Part shown: positions 52,028 through 62,156 of the stretch, piece by piece | Layout of the letters: each line of letters opens with the position of its first letter | How positions within the stretch are numbered: position 1 is the first letter of the stretch | NCBI RefSeq assembly: GCF_000016665.1 | Contig: NC_009523.1 | Location: 1,550,001 to 1,614,000 of the forward strand | From: Roseiflexus sp. RS-1 | GTDB lineage: Bacteria > Chloroflexota > Chloroflexia > Chloroflexales > Roseiflexaceae | Reading direction: 5' to 3' | Length of the DNA: 64,000 nucleotides | Notes under the pieces: model-generated | Seen by the model: only the letters and a program-made list of their open reading frames with translations | The model's database searches: none | Told to the model about the DNA's origin: nothing | Position numbers and translations under genes: made by a program

Positions 52028-52862
52028 CAGCGCTGTCCATCCGTGCCAGGATGCCGCAGATCAGCGCGGTGAATGCCGGTCGCGCCGCATCACCGGCATC
52101 CAGCACTTCCTGATGACTGGCAGGCGGTCCGTCCGGCAACGCGAGGTTGGTAATCAACGACAGTCCCAGGCAGCGCATCCCCATATGCCGCGCCACAACG
52201 ACTTCCGGCGCGGTAGACATTCCGACCGCGTCGGCGCCGAGTGCACGGCACATGCGTAACTCGGCGCTACTCTCGAATGCAGGACCGGAGAGCATCATGT
52301 AGACGCCTTCACGCAGCGCTATGCCCAATTCGGCTGCTACTGCGCGCGCCACTGCCTGTAACGTCGGGTCATATGCACCCACCATGGGCGGAAACCGCGG
52401 TCCCAGCCGATCATCGTTTGGTCCGCGCAGCGGGTGATGCCCGGCCAGCCCTGGCAGAAAAATATGATCGGTGATCAGCATCAGATCGCCCACACGCCAA
52501 TCGGCGTGCAACCCGCCGGCTGCATTGGTTGCCAGTAGCGCGGTACACCCGAGGGCGTGCAACACGCGCACTGGAAATGTCACCTGTTGCATCGAGTGCC
52601 CCTCGTAAAAGTGGAAACGTCCGCGCATCACAGCAACTGGCTGCCCTGCCAGCAGACCGATCACCAACTCGCCGCGATGACCGACGACTGCGGGCTGCAC
52701 AAAGCCGGGTATCTCCGTATAGGGTATGGTGACAGATTCGGTAACCGCATCTGCCAGGTCACCCAGCCCTGATCCGAGGATAAGCGCAATGCGCGGTTCG
52801 ATAGGACTACGGGCGGCAATAATCGAACGCGCCTGTTCGATCCAGGCAAGAAGGTCGTTCAC
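51996..52862 (-). CDS. Purine nucleoside phosphorylase
   Basis: A 288-residue trimeric (PNP-I) phosphorylase that releases purine base and ribose-1-phosphate. ILGSGLGDLAD at the start binds phosphate. MRGRFHFYEGHSMQQVTFPVRV and TNAAGGLHADWRVGDLMLITDH are diagnostic. The MSGPAFESSAELRMCRALGADAVGMSTAPEV block contains the purine-binding Glu and Met. GTG 52862 is preferred (AAAGGA seven bases upstream) over ATG 52892. It is the last gene in a minus-strand run with the PH-SHOCT protein and recO. Confidence 0.93.
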   Translation of the reverse strand: MNDLLAWIEQARSIIAARSPIEPRIALILGSGLGDLADAVTESVTIPYTEIPGFVQPAVVGHRGELVIGLLAGQPVAVMRGRFHFYEGHSMQQVTFPVRVLHALGCTALLATNAAGGLHADWRVGDLMLITDHIFLPGLAGHHPLRGPNDDRLGPRFPPMVGAYDPTLQAVARAVAAELGIALREGVYMMLSGPAFESSAELRMCRALGADAVGMSTAPEVVVARHMGMRCLGLSLITNLALPDGPPASHQEVLDAGDAARPAFTALICGILARMDSAATIPTSPVPL

Positions 52863-52902
52863 AATGCGTCCTTTATAATGTCCCGACATCACGAAAGCGA
52901 TG

Positions 52903-53601
52903 TCATATTCGACTCAACAGTTCGCGTTTTTTCTCTTCGAACTCGTCCCGCGAAATCAAGCCGCGGTCGCGCATATCTGCCAGGCGCTGCAATGCATGTG
53001 AGATACGTTCAACGTTCGGGTCGCCAGCAAGGGCATCTTCCAGTTCAAGGTAGGCATCGATATCGTGCTGGTCGAGATAGGCATAACCGCGTTGCAGGTC
53101 GTGCTGCGCGTCACTCAGCGCGCGCTTGAGTCCATCAGGATTGGCAAGATGACGACACTGACAGATGCCGGACTCCGAAGCGGTGGTCATCTCAACATCG
53201 CCAAAGCCAAAGAGACGCCCCAACCAGCTCTGGCGGAACTCAACCTCGTTTATTTTCTCAATCGGCACATCGACCACTTCGATGTTGAAGATGCCCCGCA
53301 GCACAAGCACACGCCGATCGGTAACGACGTAGTGCGCATTCGACCAGCGCAGATAATCGAGCACAGCGCTGCCAAGAATAAGCAGGCTAATGATAACGCA
53401 CACTATCAGCACCAGCACGCCCACTTCCATCCCGGCAAGGACTTTATCGGGAAAGGCAATCTGTGAGACGACGCCAGCCGCGATCAACACGCCAATCAGC
53501 GTGAGTTCGGTCACGATATTGCTGATCAAAACGAACACATGCTGCCGACCGATATAACGCACTCGTTCACCGCGCCCCAGGAGGGTCTCTATCGTTTTCA
53601 T
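52903..53601 (-). CDS. PH-like domain protein with SHOCT tail
   Basis: A 232-residue membrane protein. Two helices (about 24-45 and 52-80) are followed by a bacterial PH domain (YVVTDRRVLVLRGIFNIEVVDVPIEKINEV). The C terminus (ISHALQRLADMRDRGLISRDEFEEKKRELL) is a SHOCT motif, often found at the ends of oligomeric proteins. ATG 53601 with AGGGAGA upstream is chosen; it overlaps the end of recO by 35 bases. No specific function can be assigned. Confidence 0.85.
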   Translation of the reverse strand: MKTIETLLGRGERVRYIGRQHVFVLISNIVTELTLIGVLIAAGVVSQIAFPDKVLAGMEVGVLVLIVCVIISLLILGSAVLDYLRWSNAHYVVTDRRVLVLRGIFNIEVVDVPIEKINEVEFRQSWLGRLFGFGDVEMTTASESGICQCRHLANPDGLKRALSDAQHDLQRGYAYLDQHDIDAYLELEDALAGDPNVERISHALQRLADMRDRGLISRDEFEEKKRELLSRI

Positions 53602-54418
53602 CGGTATCTCCCTGAGCGAAATAGCGCGTTGCGGATGAGCCGACAGATGCCGGACTGGAGGTGCGCAACATCTGTCGAACATCATCGAGAAACGCCAGCG
53701 AACGCGGATCGCGTTCCAGGATATGGCGCAGGTAAGCGCGCAACAACGATTCGGTTTCCGCGCGTGTAGCAGGTGATATGCGGAGTTCTCCGGAGATCTC
53801 CAGCGGTTGAGATTGAAGGTAGCGCAGCAGTTTGAATGCCGCCAGACTCATCGGCAATGCCAGGCGATCCACCCCGGCGCAATCGGGGCAGAGCGCCCCA
53901 CCTGTTACCGGACTGAAACGATTGGTTGCTTCGGTCAGCACCGCACCGCACGCAGCGCATTCGTACAATTGCGGACGGTATCCAAGGGCATCAAGCAGAT
54001 GCAGTTCATACGCGCGCAGCGTCAGATCGATTGCAGCGCCAGCATTGAGGGCGCGCAATGTGCCCAGCAAAATCGAAAAGGCACGTTTATTTTCGGCTTC
54101 TTCCTCGACCAGGCGATCAACGAGTTCAGCAGCATAGTACGCTGCGCCGATGCGTTCCAGATCGGTGCGCAGTCGCTCGAAGCGATCCAGCGGACTGCTC
54201 TGCGTCACAATGTGCAGATTACGCCCAATTGCCAGCATGAGCATTGTATGGGTGAACAGTTCGATATGCCCGGCCAGGCGACTATGTAGTTTGCGCGCAC
54301 CTCTGGCGACAACGCGCTGTCTGCCCAGCGGCGTCAGTATCGTTACCAGACGATCCGCCTCACCTGCATCGGATCGCCGGATGATGATCGCTTCGGTACG
54401 GTAGACACGATCACGCAA
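53567..54418 (-). CDS. recO: DNA repair protein RecO
   Basis: A 283-residue recombination mediator that loads RecA with RecR and RecF. The OB-fold N terminus (RTEAIIIRRSDAGEADRLVTILT) and a C-terminal domain with a zinc site (CAACG...CPDC) match RecO. The start is TTG 54418: an AGGAGGGTGAG site lies upstream, and the nearest ATG/GTG codons are out of frame. The end overlaps the PH-SHOCT gene. Confidence 0.9.
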   Translation of the reverse strand: MRDRVYRTEAIIIRRSDAGEADRLVTILTPLGRQRVVARGARKLHSRLAGHIELFTHTMLMLAIGRNLHIVTQSSPLDRFERLRTDLERIGAAYYAAELVDRLVEEEAENKRAFSILLGTLRALNAGAAIDLTLRAYELHLLDALGYRPQLYECAACGAVLTEATNRFSPVTGGALCPDCAGVDRLALPMSLAAFKLLRYLQSQPLEISGELRISPATRAETESLLRAYLRHILERDPRSLAFLDDVRQMLRTSSPASVGSSATRYFAQGDTDENDRDPPGAR

Positions 54419-54476
54419 TGTCGTGACTCACCCTCCTAAACAACGGCGCAACGGTTATCGGCAGCGCCGGCAGATT

Positions 54477-54506
54477 ATTATAGACCTTGCGCCGGGCGCC
54501 GGTCAA
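54477..54506 (-). promoter_or_regulatory. recO: Promoter of recO
   Basis: On the minus strand TTGACC (54506-54501), 18-base spacer, TATAAT (54482-54477). It reads toward the TTG start of recO from just after the tgt stop codon. Confidence 0.65.
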
Positions 54507-54514
54507 TCATAACG

Positions 54515-55732
<1,218 letters not shown>

Positions 55733-55750
55733 TCAGCCAAAAGACGCTCC

Positions 55751-55759
55751 ATTATACCA
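55751..55759 (-). promoter_or_regulatory. tgt: Extended -10 promoter of tgt
   Basis: TGGTATAAT on the minus strand, about 35 bases before the tgt start codon. Confidence 0.5.
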
Positions 55760-55835
55760 GTTCTGATCGTAAACAGGGAGCCTTCAACCACAAAGCGCAT
55801 AGTACGAGGATGCAGCGCCCGTTCGACGAGCGTGC

Positions 55836-57515
55836 TTACAGATTGGCGCCATGTGCGCCTGCGTCATCTGGCGTTAGGGTCGGCATACCTGACGGCTCTG
55901 AACCCGCTGGTGTTGGCGTTAGAGTCGGCATACCTGACGGCTCTGAACCCGCTGGCGTCACCGTTGGTTGTCCCGCCTCATCAGTTGGTGTGATCGACGG
56001 GGTGGGTGGCAGCGTCTCAGTCGGCGTTGCGGTCGGCGCCGGGGGATCAGTCGGTGTTGCGGTCGGCGCTGGCGTCGGCGTTGCGGTCGGCGCTGGCGTC
56101 GGCGTTGCGGTCGGCGCTGGCGTCGGCGTTGCGGTCGGCGCTGGCGTCGGCGTTGCGGTCGGCGCCGGGGGATCAGTCGGTGTTGCAGTCGGCGCCGGGG
56201 GATCAGTCGGTGTTGCGGTCGGCGCCGACGTCGGGGTTATCGTTGGGCGTGGTGTCGCCGTTGGACGCGGCGGACGCGCTGTTGGCGGCGGTTGTGGCGT
56301 CGAACTGGCTGACGGCGGTTCGGTCGGTGGAACACGAGTCGCCGTCGGCGGTGGCGTTGCCGTTGGTGATGGCGTGTTGGTTGGCAGCGGCGTATTTGTC
56401 GGCGACGCCTCAGTTGGCGGCGCCGTCGGCGTCATTGTTGGTGGCGGGGGCGGCGTCGCCGTTGGTGATCGGGGCGCAGGCGTTGCAGTCGGCGCCGGGG
56501 CGTTGCTTGCGGTTGGCTCAATCTGACCGGGCGTCGGCGACGGGCGAGGCGGGCGACTGGTCGGCGGCGGTGTTGCGATAGGGGTGGCGGCATCGACCCG
56601 TTCAGGCTCGCGCCCGGTCTGAGGTGCAGCTTCCGGAGCCGTGATTTCCACAGTTGTCGGCGCTTCGACCGGCGTTGTCGGCGGCAATGAGGGTGCTGGC
56701 GACGCGGTCGCAATCGGAACCGGCGACGCTGTCGGTTCAATCACCGAGTCGATCTGCTCCTGGACGTTTTCGAGCAGCGGAGAGGCATCTGGAACTTTCG
56801 ACGCAAGCCGCGACAGAGCAGTCCTCACCTCACCGAGGAGTGCAGTGATATCGACCGACACATCGACAACATCCATGTCGCGGCTTTCGATGACAGCGCC
56901 GCGGATGTGACTGCTGAGAAGGGCAAGCGGCTCCCTGAGCGCCTGTGGATCGATTGCCGCATCACTGGCGAGCATCTCATTAATTTCCAGAAGGCGGCGG
57001 CGGGCATAGGTGACGTGCAGTTTACTCCGCTGGACTGGATCGGACGTCATCGAAAGCGTCAGATCTTCCCGTGCCACTTTCCAGACATAGAGCGGGTCGC
57101 CCGGCAGACTTTGCGCCGACGCCGTGTCAACCGATGCAAGCAGAACCGTCACTGCCAGGGCGCCGACCAGGACACGTTGAACGGCAGCCTTGCGCAGCGG
57201 TTTGAGCAGATTGCGCCGGGCATGCCGACGCGCAAGCATCTGATCGGCAATTGCGGCAAACTCCTGCGCCCCGGTCGCCAGCCAGCGTTCCATTTCAGGC
57301 GGCAGCGGTTGCGTCACCTCTGCGCGTACCATCCCCGCAACACGCAACAGCGGTTCGAGCTCAACCGCCAGATGCGGGTACAGACTCAGGCACTCATCGA
57401 TGTCGGCGCCGCGCAACAGGCGATCAAGAACGACATCGAGCGCCTCCATAAGCCCTATCTGCTGTTGGCTATGACGGATCATTGCTTTCCACACCGGGCG
57501 ACCATCAGGCAACAT
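55836..57515 (-). CDS. Membrane partner of the ECF sigma factor (DUF5667-like), Pro/Thr-rich tail
   Basis: A 559-residue single-pass protein. A cytoplasmic N-terminal part (about 1-105) could bind a sigma factor. A helix at about 111-131 is followed by SAQSLPGDPLYVWKVAREDLTLSMT and YARRRLLEI, which match the DUF5667 domain often encoded next to ECF sigma genes. From about residue 265 the protein is almost entirely Pro, Thr, Ala and Ser, with an eight-residue APTATPTP repeat. The last part contains PAGSEPSGMPTLTP twice. Its start overlaps the sigma stop by 11 bases. An anti-sigma role is inferred. Confidence 0.75.
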   Translation of the reverse strand: MLPDGRPVWKAMIRHSQQQIGLMEALDVVLDRLLRGADIDECLSLYPHLAVELEPLLRVAGMVRAEVTQPLPPEMERWLATGAQEFAAIADQMLARRHARRNLLKPLRKAAVQRVLVGALAVTVLLASVDTASAQSLPGDPLYVWKVAREDLTLSMTSDPVQRSKLHVTYARRRLLEINEMLASDAAIDPQALREPLALLSSHIRGAVIESRDMDVVDVSVDITALLGEVRTALSRLASKVPDASPLLENVQEQIDSVIEPTASPVPIATASPAPSLPPTTPVEAPTTVEITAPEAAPQTGREPERVDAATPIATPPPTSRPPRPSPTPGQIEPTASNAPAPTATPAPRSPTATPPPPPTMTPTAPPTEASPTNTPLPTNTPSPTATPPPTATRVPPTEPPSASSTPQPPPTARPPRPTATPRPTITPTSAPTATPTDPPAPTATPTDPPAPTATPTPAPTATPTPAPTATPTPAPTATPTPAPTATPTDPPAPTATPTETLPPTPSITPTDEAGQPTVTPAGSEPSGMPTLTPTPAGSEPSGMPTLTPDDAGAHGANL

Positions 57516-58101
57516 CGGCGCTGCCCAGCGCCCTGGACATCAGTTGTTCGCCCGGTTCCTGTTCAAGTATGTGCTGAAGCGCCTGAATTGCGCGATGTTG
57601 GAGCGCCTTGACGGCGCCCTCGGTCTTCCCAATCGTCGCTGCGATTTCCTGGTTCGTCATATCGCCAAAGAACTTCATCATCAGCACGTGTTGCTGTTCG
57701 ACCGTCAACTGAGCAATCGCATGCTGTAACGACAGACGCTCAAACAGTGATGCCACTGCGTCCTGCCCACGTGGATCGGTCACCTCGGTCGTATCGTCGA
57801 GTGATGATGCTGCAATCTGCCGCCGCCGCGCCTGACCGACCAGCACATTCCCGGCTATCGTATACAACCACCCCAAAAACAGTTTTTCTCCGCGATACTG
57901 CAACCCGCCAATCCCTTTGATGACGCGAATAAACACTTCCTGGGTCAGATCCTGCGCCAGTTCCGGCTCGCGTGTGCGCACATACATGTAGCGCAGGATA
58001 CATTTCGCATACCGTGTATACAACTCACCGAACGCTGCTGCATCGCCCGCCTGAGCGCGGGCAATGAGGGCTGGCAGTTCAGCGTTTGTATCAGCAACCA
58101 T
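57505..58101 (-). CDS. ECF-type RNA polymerase sigma factor
   Basis: A 198-residue sigma-70 family regulator. Region 2 has FGELYTRYAKCILRYMYV and ELAQDLTQEVFIRVIKG, followed by GEKLFLGWLYTIAGNVLV. Region 4 has LTVEQQHVLMMKFFGDMTNQEIAATIGKTEGAVKALQHRAI. It would direct polymerase to its own regulon; its target promoters cannot be told. The membrane protein after it overlaps by 11 bases, a common sigma and anti-sigma arrangement. Confidence 0.92.
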   Translation of the reverse strand: MVADTNAELPALIARAQAGDAAAFGELYTRYAKCILRYMYVRTREPELAQDLTQEVFIRVIKGIGGLQYRGEKLFLGWLYTIAGNVLVGQARRRQIAASSLDDTTEVTDPRGQDAVASLFERLSLQHAIAQLTVEQQHVLMMKFFGDMTNQEIAATIGKTEGAVKALQHRAIQALQHILEQEPGEQLMSRALGSADVA

Positions 58102-58243
58102 ATTCCTGGATCACACGGTAGTTCTCGCCGGTGGTAAGAACAGGTTGCCTATTCAATACCAACGCGACGAAGCGGCTGGAAGTTACGCGCATACGTCCGG
58201 TGCAATAACGAAAATTTCATCTTTGTAGTAATGCGCACTTCCT

Positions 58244-58249
58244 ATTATA
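58244..58249 (-). promoter_or_regulatory. Possible -10 of the ECF sigma gene
   Basis: TATAAT on the minus strand, about 140 bases before the sigma start. Apart from this and the ychF promoter, the 400-bp gap 58102-58501 shows no gene. Confidence 0.35.
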
Positions 58250-58419
58250 GTCGAACCGCAGGCGGGAAGAAAGGCATCAGTTCGTAAAGGTTTGGTCAAA
58301 GTCCTGCTCAGATAGAAGCGTTCTCTACTACCATGTGTCACATTGATCCTGCTAAGAGCACGAGAACGATGTCCTGACGCAGACGTAAACTGCTCCGAGC
58401 ATCGGGGCGTCGCTCCTGC

Positions 58420-58449
58420 TTGCCGCGACGGGGCAGGTATACTATACTG
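58420..58449 (+). promoter_or_regulatory. Promoter of ychF
   Basis: TTGCCG (58420-58425), 18-base spacer and TATACT (58444-58449), with a second overlapping TATACT at 58438. Confidence 0.45.
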
Positions 58450-58501
58450 ATGCGGGGAAAAGACACAACGCGCGGCAGCAGTCGCGCAGGCGGCGCTATC
58501 C

Positions 58502-59584
58502 ATGAAAATTGCGATTATCGGTCTTGCCAACAGCGGTAAAACGACGGTTTTCAACGCGCTGACCGGCGGCACAGCAGAAACGACAGTCTATAGTTCCGGT
58601 CAGTTGACTCCGAACCTGGCGACGGTGAAGGTTCCCGACTCGCGCCTGGAGGTTCTGGCGCGCATGTTCAATCCGAAGAAAGTAACCTATGCCGATGTGC
58701 AGTACATCGACATTGGCGGGTTGAGCAGCGGCGCACGGGAAAGTGGCGGATTGCCTCCGGTAGTGCTCAATTACATCAGCGGCGCCGATGCGCTGCTCCA
58801 CGTCGTGCGTGCGTTTCAGGACGAACGGGTGCCGCATCCGGATGGCAGCGTTGATGTGCAACGCGACATCGAAGCGGTCGATCTGGAACTCGCGTTTTCC
58901 GATCTGGCGATTATCGAGCGCCGCCTGGCGCGTTTGAATGCCGAGATTGGCAAGATGTCGGCAAAAGAGCGCGAGAATCGTCTGATCGAACGCGATGCGC
59001 TGGTGCGCATTCAGTCTGCGCTGGAGAGCGGCACACCTATCCGCGACATCGATCTGAGCAGTGAGGAAGAGCGTCTGCTGCGCGGGTATCAGTTTCTCAC
59101 CGCCAAGCCGTTGCTCCTTGCAATCAATATCGGCGAAGATCAACTGACGAATCCGCCGACGATCCGCTACGATCATCGCCGTAGCGGGGTAGCAACGCTC
59201 TGCGGTAAAATCGAGGCTGAACTTGCCCAACTCGATGACGACGAAGCCCGCGCGTTTATGGACGATCTTGGCATCACCGAACCAGCGCGCAACCGGGTGA
59301 TCGAACTCTCCTACGAACTGCTTGGTCTCATCAGTTTCCTCACCGCCGGTCCTGATGAGGTGCGCGCCTGGACGATCCGCCGCGGGACACCAGCAGTCGA
59401 AGCCGCTGGCGTCATTCATTCCGATATTCAGCGCGGCTTCATCCGCGCCGAAGTCGTCGCTTACGATGATCTGGTGCGCGCTGGCAGCATGGCAGAAGCC
59501 CGAAAGCACGGTCATGTGCGTATGGAGGGGAAGCAGTACCTCGTGCAGGACGGCGATGTGTGCCATTTTCTGTTCAACATCTGA
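58502..59584 (+). CDS. ychF: YchF/OLA1-type ATPase
   Basis: A 360-residue TRAFAC-class ribosome-associated NTPase that in E. coli prefers ATP. The P-loop is GLANSGKTT, whereas GLPNVGKST is usual. YIDIGGLSSGA covers the G3 region. A coiled-coil insertion (about 135-165) precedes a C-terminal TGS domain (RAWTIRRGTPAVEAAGVIHSDIQRGFIRAEV). The end matches the family. ATG 58502 has a weak ribosome site. The SEDS gene begins four bases after its stop. Confidence 0.9.
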   Translation: MKIAIIGLANSGKTTVFNALTGGTAETTVYSSGQLTPNLATVKVPDSRLEVLARMFNPKKVTYADVQYIDIGGLSSGARESGGLPPVVLNYISGADALLHVVRAFQDERVPHPDGSVDVQRDIEAVDLELAFSDLAIIERRLARLNAEIGKMSAKERENRLIERDALVRIQSALESGTPIRDIDLSSEEERLLRGYQFLTAKPLLLAINIGEDQLTNPPTIRYDHRRSGVATLCGKIEAELAQLDDDEARAFMDDLGITEPARNRVIELSYELLGLISFLTAGPDEVRAWTIRRGTPAVEAAGVIHSDIQRGFIRAEVVAYDDLVRAGSMAEARKHGHVRMEGKQYLVQDGDVCHFLFNI

Positions 59585-59587
59585 CGT

Positions 59588-61006
59588 ATGTTCCGACGAC
59601 CGTGGCGCCTGCGCAGCGCTGAACTGCGCCTCTTACTGATCGCACTGATCTTCTTTGCCACCGGCTACACTCTGGTCGTCCTGGCAGTGGATACGACTGA
59701 TCCAACTGCGACGATTTCTTTGCCCCGCGTCGCCGATATTCTCTGGCCCTCGGTGCTGCCCTTCCTGCTCTTTCTGGTGATGTCGCTCGGTTTGAGCTGG
59801 CGGTTGCCCAATGCCGATCAGATGGTGCTCCCGCTGGTGGCGTTGCTCACCGGTTTGGGGTTGATGCTCATTGCACGCCTTGAACCCGATCTGCTCTCGA
59901 TCATGTGTCGGCAGCGCGATGGAACGCTCACTCCGTGCTTTGCCGGCATTGATGACCGCCAGGCGCTGTGGGTTCTGCTGGGCATCGCCGTCTGCTCGAC
60001 GATCCTGTTCGTCCCGTGGGACGATCTCCTCCGACGGTATCAGCGCACGTCGTTGATCGACTGGCTCGACCACTACCGGTATGCCTGGTTGACGATCGGT
60101 GTGGCGCTCATTCTGGCGACGTTTCTCTTCGGCGTCGATCCCAACAACAGCGGCGTGCGCGCCTGGTTCAACTTCGGCTTCTTCCTGTTCCAGCCGTCCG
60201 AACTTCTGAAGATCATCCTGGTCATTTTTCTGGCATCGTACCTGAATGAGCGCCGTGAAGTCGTTGCTGCCGGATACCGCATGGGTCCGCTGCCGTTGCC
60301 GCCCCTCCCGTATCTTGCGCCGCTGATCGCCATGTGGGGACTGGCGATGGGACTGATCATCGCCCAACGCGATCTTGGGGCGGCGTTGCTGTTGTTCAGC
60401 GTATTCCTGGCGATGCTGTATGTCGCAACGGGGCGCGGATGGTATGTGATTGCCGGGTTGTGCGCTTTCGGCGCCGGTTCGTATGTGCTGTACAACATTG
60501 TGGCAGTGGTAAGAACCAGAGTGTCGATCTGGCTCGACCCGTGGTCAACCGCCCAGGGGAGCGGGTATCAGATCGTCCAGGCGATCTATGCGCTGGCGTC
60601 CGGCGGCGTTTTTGGCACGGGGATCGGTCAGGGGCTGCCGACCGTGATTCCGGCGGTGCATACCGATTTTATTTTTACGGCGCTGAGTGAAGAAATGGGA
60701 CTCGCCGGCAGCCTGGGGGTGCTGATCGCCTACCTGCTCCTCATCTTTCGCGGCTACCAGATTGCAGCGCGCATTCCTGGTCGTTTCCGCGGCTTTGAAC
60801 AACTCCTCGCCGTTGGATTGACGACCATTATTGCGATGCAGACCTTCATCATCATTGGCGGCAATCTGCGGGCAATTCCGCTCACCGGTATTACGCTGCC
60901 GTTCATCTCGTATGGCGGTTCATCGGTAGTTATAAACTTCCTGATCGTCGGATTGCTGCTGCGCATCTCTGCCAATGCTCCTACCCTCGCGGCAGAACAA
61001 CGGTGA
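59588..61006 (+). CDS. SEDS family cell-wall polymerase (FtsW/RodA/SpoVE)
   Basis: A 472-residue polytopic glycosyltransferase that polymerises lipid II with a class B PBP. About ten helices are visible. Conserved SEDS segments include NNSGVRAWFNFGFFLFQPSELLK, AQRDLGAALLLFSVFLAML, the HTDFIFTALSEEMGLAGSLGVL region with the catalytic Asp, and PLTGITLPFISYGGSS. It may act as RodA with the MreBCD-PBP2 set or as FtsW; the sequence does not decide. The end overlaps the convergent histidine kinase by 26 bases. Confidence 0.9.
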   Translation: MFRRPWRLRSAELRLLLIALIFFATGYTLVVLAVDTTDPTATISLPRVADILWPSVLPFLLFLVMSLGLSWRLPNADQMVLPLVALLTGLGLMLIARLEPDLLSIMCRQRDGTLTPCFAGIDDRQALWVLLGIAVCSTILFVPWDDLLRRYQRTSLIDWLDHYRYAWLTIGVALILATFLFGVDPNNSGVRAWFNFGFFLFQPSELLKIILVIFLASYLNERREVVAAGYRMGPLPLPPLPYLAPLIAMWGLAMGLIIAQRDLGAALLLFSVFLAMLYVATGRGWYVIAGLCAFGAGSYVLYNIVAVVRTRVSIWLDPWSTAQGSGYQIVQAIYALASGGVFGTGIGQGLPTVIPAVHTDFIFTALSEEMGLAGSLGVLIAYLLLIFRGYQIAARIPGRFRGFEQLLAVGLTTIIAMQTFIIIGGNLRAIPLTGITLPFISYGGSSVVINFLIVGLLLRISANAPTLAAEQR

Positions 61007-62156
61007 AGGCGCTTCCGGCATTGACGGCGCTGCGCACACTTATCTGACCGCCGTGCGCCTCGATGACGTGCCTGGCGATGGCCAGTCCCAATCCGACGCC
61101 AGCGTATGGACGCGCCAGCGTATCGTCGATCTGATAAAACGGCAAGAAAATCTTTTCGTGCGCTTCCGCCGGGATGCCGATCCCGGTATCCTCTACTCGC
61201 ACCAGCACCCGCGATGGTTCATCAATCACTGTGACGGAGATGCGCCCCGGCGCAGGAGTAAACTTCACAGCATTGTCGATCAGAGCGCGCAATGCCTGCC
61301 CGATGCCGATCGGGTCACCCATATATACAGCGGTTGGCTGAATCGAGGATGTCAGTTCGAGGTGCGCGGCGTGCGCCAGCGGCTGCATCTCGGCAATAAT
61401 TTCACGCACCACGTCATGGATCACCACCGGCACACGGCGAATCTCATTTGAACGCACCTCTTGCAGGTAGAGTAGATTGTTCAGGATGCGCGAGAGAATA
61501 CGCGCATTGCGCGCGATAACCCCAATCGCCTGACCCTGCACGTCGGTGAGTAGTCCAAACGCGCGTCGCTCGAACAGTTCCAGGTAGCCCAGAATCGCTG
61601 TGAGCGGTGTGCGCAACTCGTGGGAAAGAGTGGCAAGAAAGGTGCTCTTCAGACGGTCGAGTTCCTGAAGTTCCGCGTTGCGCGCGCTCAACTCACGCAC
61701 CTGCTGCTCGAGTCGTTCGACCAGGCGGGCGTTGTACTCGCGTAGCATGGTCATCTCCATGCCTTTGGGAAGCAGTTCGCGTTTCCCGCCGAGAAATTCG
61801 GCAATCTGATCGGGCAGCATGCGCGGATCGATTGGCTTGAGAATGAACCCGTCACATCCGGCGGTCAGTGCGCGTTCGCGGGTTCCAGGACGGGCATCGG
61901 CAGTGATGGCAATGATCGGCGTCGTGCGCAGGTGCGGCAGGCTGCGCAGGCGAGTCGTCGTTTCATACCCGTCCATTCCCGCAATATTGATGTCGATCAG
62001 GATGAGCGCCGGTTGACTCTCGCGCGCCAATGCAATGCCTGCCGGTCCATCTTCGCATATCCGCAGCGCATATCCGCGCGCTTCCAGAATGCGGCGCACC
62101 AGCAACTGATTATCGTGGTTGTCTTCGATGTACAGAATGGTCGTTGGATCGCTCAT
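60981..62156 (-). CDS. Receiver-histidine kinase hybrid (REC-HisKA-HATPase)
   Basis: A 391-residue soluble signalling protein. The N-terminal receiver (about 5-122) has IEDN, phosphoacceptor D55 (LIDINIAGMDG) and K107 (LKPID). A coiled coil leads to HisKA with H179 (FLATLSHELRTPLTAILGY), then HATPase_c with NAVKFT, DTGIGIP and GVGLGLAIA. It starts at ATG 62156, overlapping the upstream kinase stop (ATGA), so both are likely co-expressed and may exchange phosphate. Confidence 0.93.
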   Translation of the reverse strand: MSDPTTILYIEDNHDNQLLVRRILEARGYALRICEDGPAGIALARESQPALILIDINIAGMDGYETTTRLRSLPHLRTTPIIAITADARPGTRERALTAGCDGFILKPIDPRMLPDQIAEFLGGKRELLPKGMEMTMLREYNARLVERLEQQVRELSARNAELQELDRLKSTFLATLSHELRTPLTAILGYLELFERRAFGLLTDVQGQAIGVIARNARILSRILNNLLYLQEVRSNEIRRVPVVIHDVVREIIAEMQPLAHAAHLELTSSIQPTAVYMGDPIGIGQALRALIDNAVKFTPAPGRISVTVIDEPSRVLVRVEDTGIGIPAEAHEKIFLPFYQIDDTLARPYAGVGLGLAIARHVIEAHGGQISVRSAVNAGSAFTVVLPRG

